Source: JBHHYN01 sp046757565
Lineage (GTDB): Bacteria > Pseudomonadota > Gammaproteobacteria > Eutrophobiales > Eutrophobiaceae
Assembly: GCA_046757565.1 (NCBI GenBank)
Contig: JBHHYN010000154.1
Location: 1 to 5,587 of the forward strand
Direction of reading: 5' to 3'
DNA length: 5,587 bases
How positions within the stretch are numbered: the first letter of the stretch is position 1; every line of letters starts with the position of its first letter. Of the stretch, positions 5,243 to 5,587 are shown one piece after another. The notes below the pieces were generated by a model. The model worked only from the letters and a program-made list of their open reading frames with translations, did not search any database and had not been told where the DNA came from. Both the position numbers and the translations under genes were made by a program.

Positions 5243-5587
5243 TCAATCACCAATCACTACATCCTTAACGATGTCCACGACCTTTCCCGTGGCCTTGTGC
5301 ACCAGGACGATGGTGGCATCCCCAACGATCTGGCGTTCATAACCTTCGGGTGGTGGCGGTAACTCCCTTGCCAGGTCGGCGGGCAAGTTCCGCCTGGCGA
5401 GACCCGGTGGCAATGTTTTCCTCATGGCGAGGCCCGGCGGAAGTTTGCCTTTTTTGGCAAGACCGGGTGGCAGGTCTCTCTTGCCTTTCCCGTGTTTTTT
5501 ACCCTTGCCCCTCTTGCCTTTATGCTTACCGTGCCCGTGCTTGTACTCGTCCTCATCTTCGTACTCGTCCTCATCTTCGTACTCGTC
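5243..5587 (-). CDS. RcnB/CigR-like low-complexity protein (5' end missing)
   Basis: An open frame enters from the right edge and ends at TGA 5245-5243; 114 residues are visible and the start lies outside. In visible-residue numbering there is an acidic block of (E)DEDEY repeats (1-15), then a Lys/Gly/His-rich block (16-37). LPPGLA-type repeats follow at 39-48, 49-58, 59-67 and a degraded copy at 68-75, then a Pro-rich hinge and a small hydrophobic beta-like domain (about 84-114) with TIVLVHKATGKVVDIV. Repeated LPPGLAKK-type motifs before a short C-terminal domain are familiar from RcnB/CigR-like envelope proteins, so an exported protein is likely, but its signal peptide would be outside the window. 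The His-rich and acidic blocks could bind metal; this is inference. An internal ATG (5423-5425) is not preferred because the repeat series continues upstream of it in frame. Spacing to msrB is 1 base. Confidence 0.8.
   Translation of the reverse strand, partial: DEYEDEDEYEDEDEYKHGHGKHKGKRGKGKKHGKGKRDLPPGLAKKGKLPPGLAMRKTLPPGLARRNLPADLARELPPPPEGYERQIVGDATIVLVHKATGKVVDIVKDVVIGD
5247..5251 (-). promoter_or_regulatory. Ribosome binding site of msrB
   Basis: GGTGA on the minus strand lies 5 bases before the msrB ATG at 5239-5241, within the last codons of the upstream gene. It supports that ATG over the in-frame TTG at 5251-5253. Confidence 0.65.
5387..5473 (-). repeat. LPPGLA coding repeat, three units
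   Basis: Three successive units of 30, 30 and 27 bases encode LPPGLAKKGK, LPPGLAMRKT and LPPGLARRN. A fourth, weaker unit (LPADLARE) follows at 5386-5363. The units differ mainly at third codon positions within the LPPGLA part, which points to an old duplication kept by selection on the protein. Confidence 0.75.
5543..5587 (-). repeat. 18-bp perfect tandem repeat at the window edge
   Basis: An 18-base unit is repeated identically at 5543-5560 and 5561-5578, with a half copy at 5579-5587 cut by the window edge. On the coding strand it reads GAAGATGAGGACGAGTAC, encoding EDEDEY. The period is a multiple of three, so copy-number change would keep the reading frame. More copies may lie beyond the edge. 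Confidence 0.9.

Noticed and set aside
5243..5425. 60-residue gene starting at the internal ATG 5423-5425
   Set aside because: That ATG falls within the second LPPGLA repeat, and the open frame with matching repeats continues upstream to the window edge, so it is part of a longer gene.
1..5587. Mobile element, CRISPR array, phage or toxin-antitoxin module
   Set aside because: No transposase, integrase, terminal repeats, spaced direct repeats or small toxin-like gene pair is visible; every long stretch is explained by housekeeping or motility genes.

Overview
The window looks like chromosomal DNA from a flagellated gammaproteobacterium. The evidence is a trifunctional CysG siroheme synthase, a stator pair closely resembling Vibrio PomA/PomB, and a FliA (sigma-28) type promoter. 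The sodium-type stator suggests a marine, saline or alkaline habitat, but that is inference. Coding density is high. I see no transposase, integrase, CRISPR array, tRNA or rRNA.

Bases 1-2896, minus strand: a flagellar stator operon. A near-consensus FliA promoter (2870-2896) is followed by pomA (GTG start), pomB and a PilZ-domain gene. The operon closes with a 15-bp perfect hairpin (10-46) that contains the PilZ stop codon. The likely logic is that PomA and PomB form the ion-driven torque unit and the PilZ protein, made from the same transcript, gives it a c-di-GMP input. PomB carries an unusual tail of about 125 residues beyond its peptidoglycan-binding domain.

Bases 2771-3022: the 252-base divergent intergenic region. 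It holds the stator promoter and, next to cysG, a 21-base imperfect inverted repeat and a possible 20-codon leader ORF. I found no convincing promoter for cysG.

Bases 3023-4414, plus strand: cysG, complete, converting uroporphyrinogen III to siroheme.

Bases 4429-5587, minus strand, convergent with cysG: a compact cluster transcribed from beyond the right edge. Its order is an incomplete low-complexity RcnB/CigR-like protein, msrB (methionine-R-sulfoxide reductase), then a small carboxymuconolactone decarboxylase-family protein. Gaps are 1 and 12 bases, so it is probably an operon, possibly related to oxidative or envelope stress. The first gene has an acidic tandem repeat, a Lys/Gly/His-rich block, LPPGLA repeats and a small C-terminal domain.

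Most of the window is ordinary. The points most worth following are the PilZ protein in the stator operon with its widely split c-di-GMP motifs, the PomB tail, the well-formed FliA promoter, and the repeat-built protein at the right edge.
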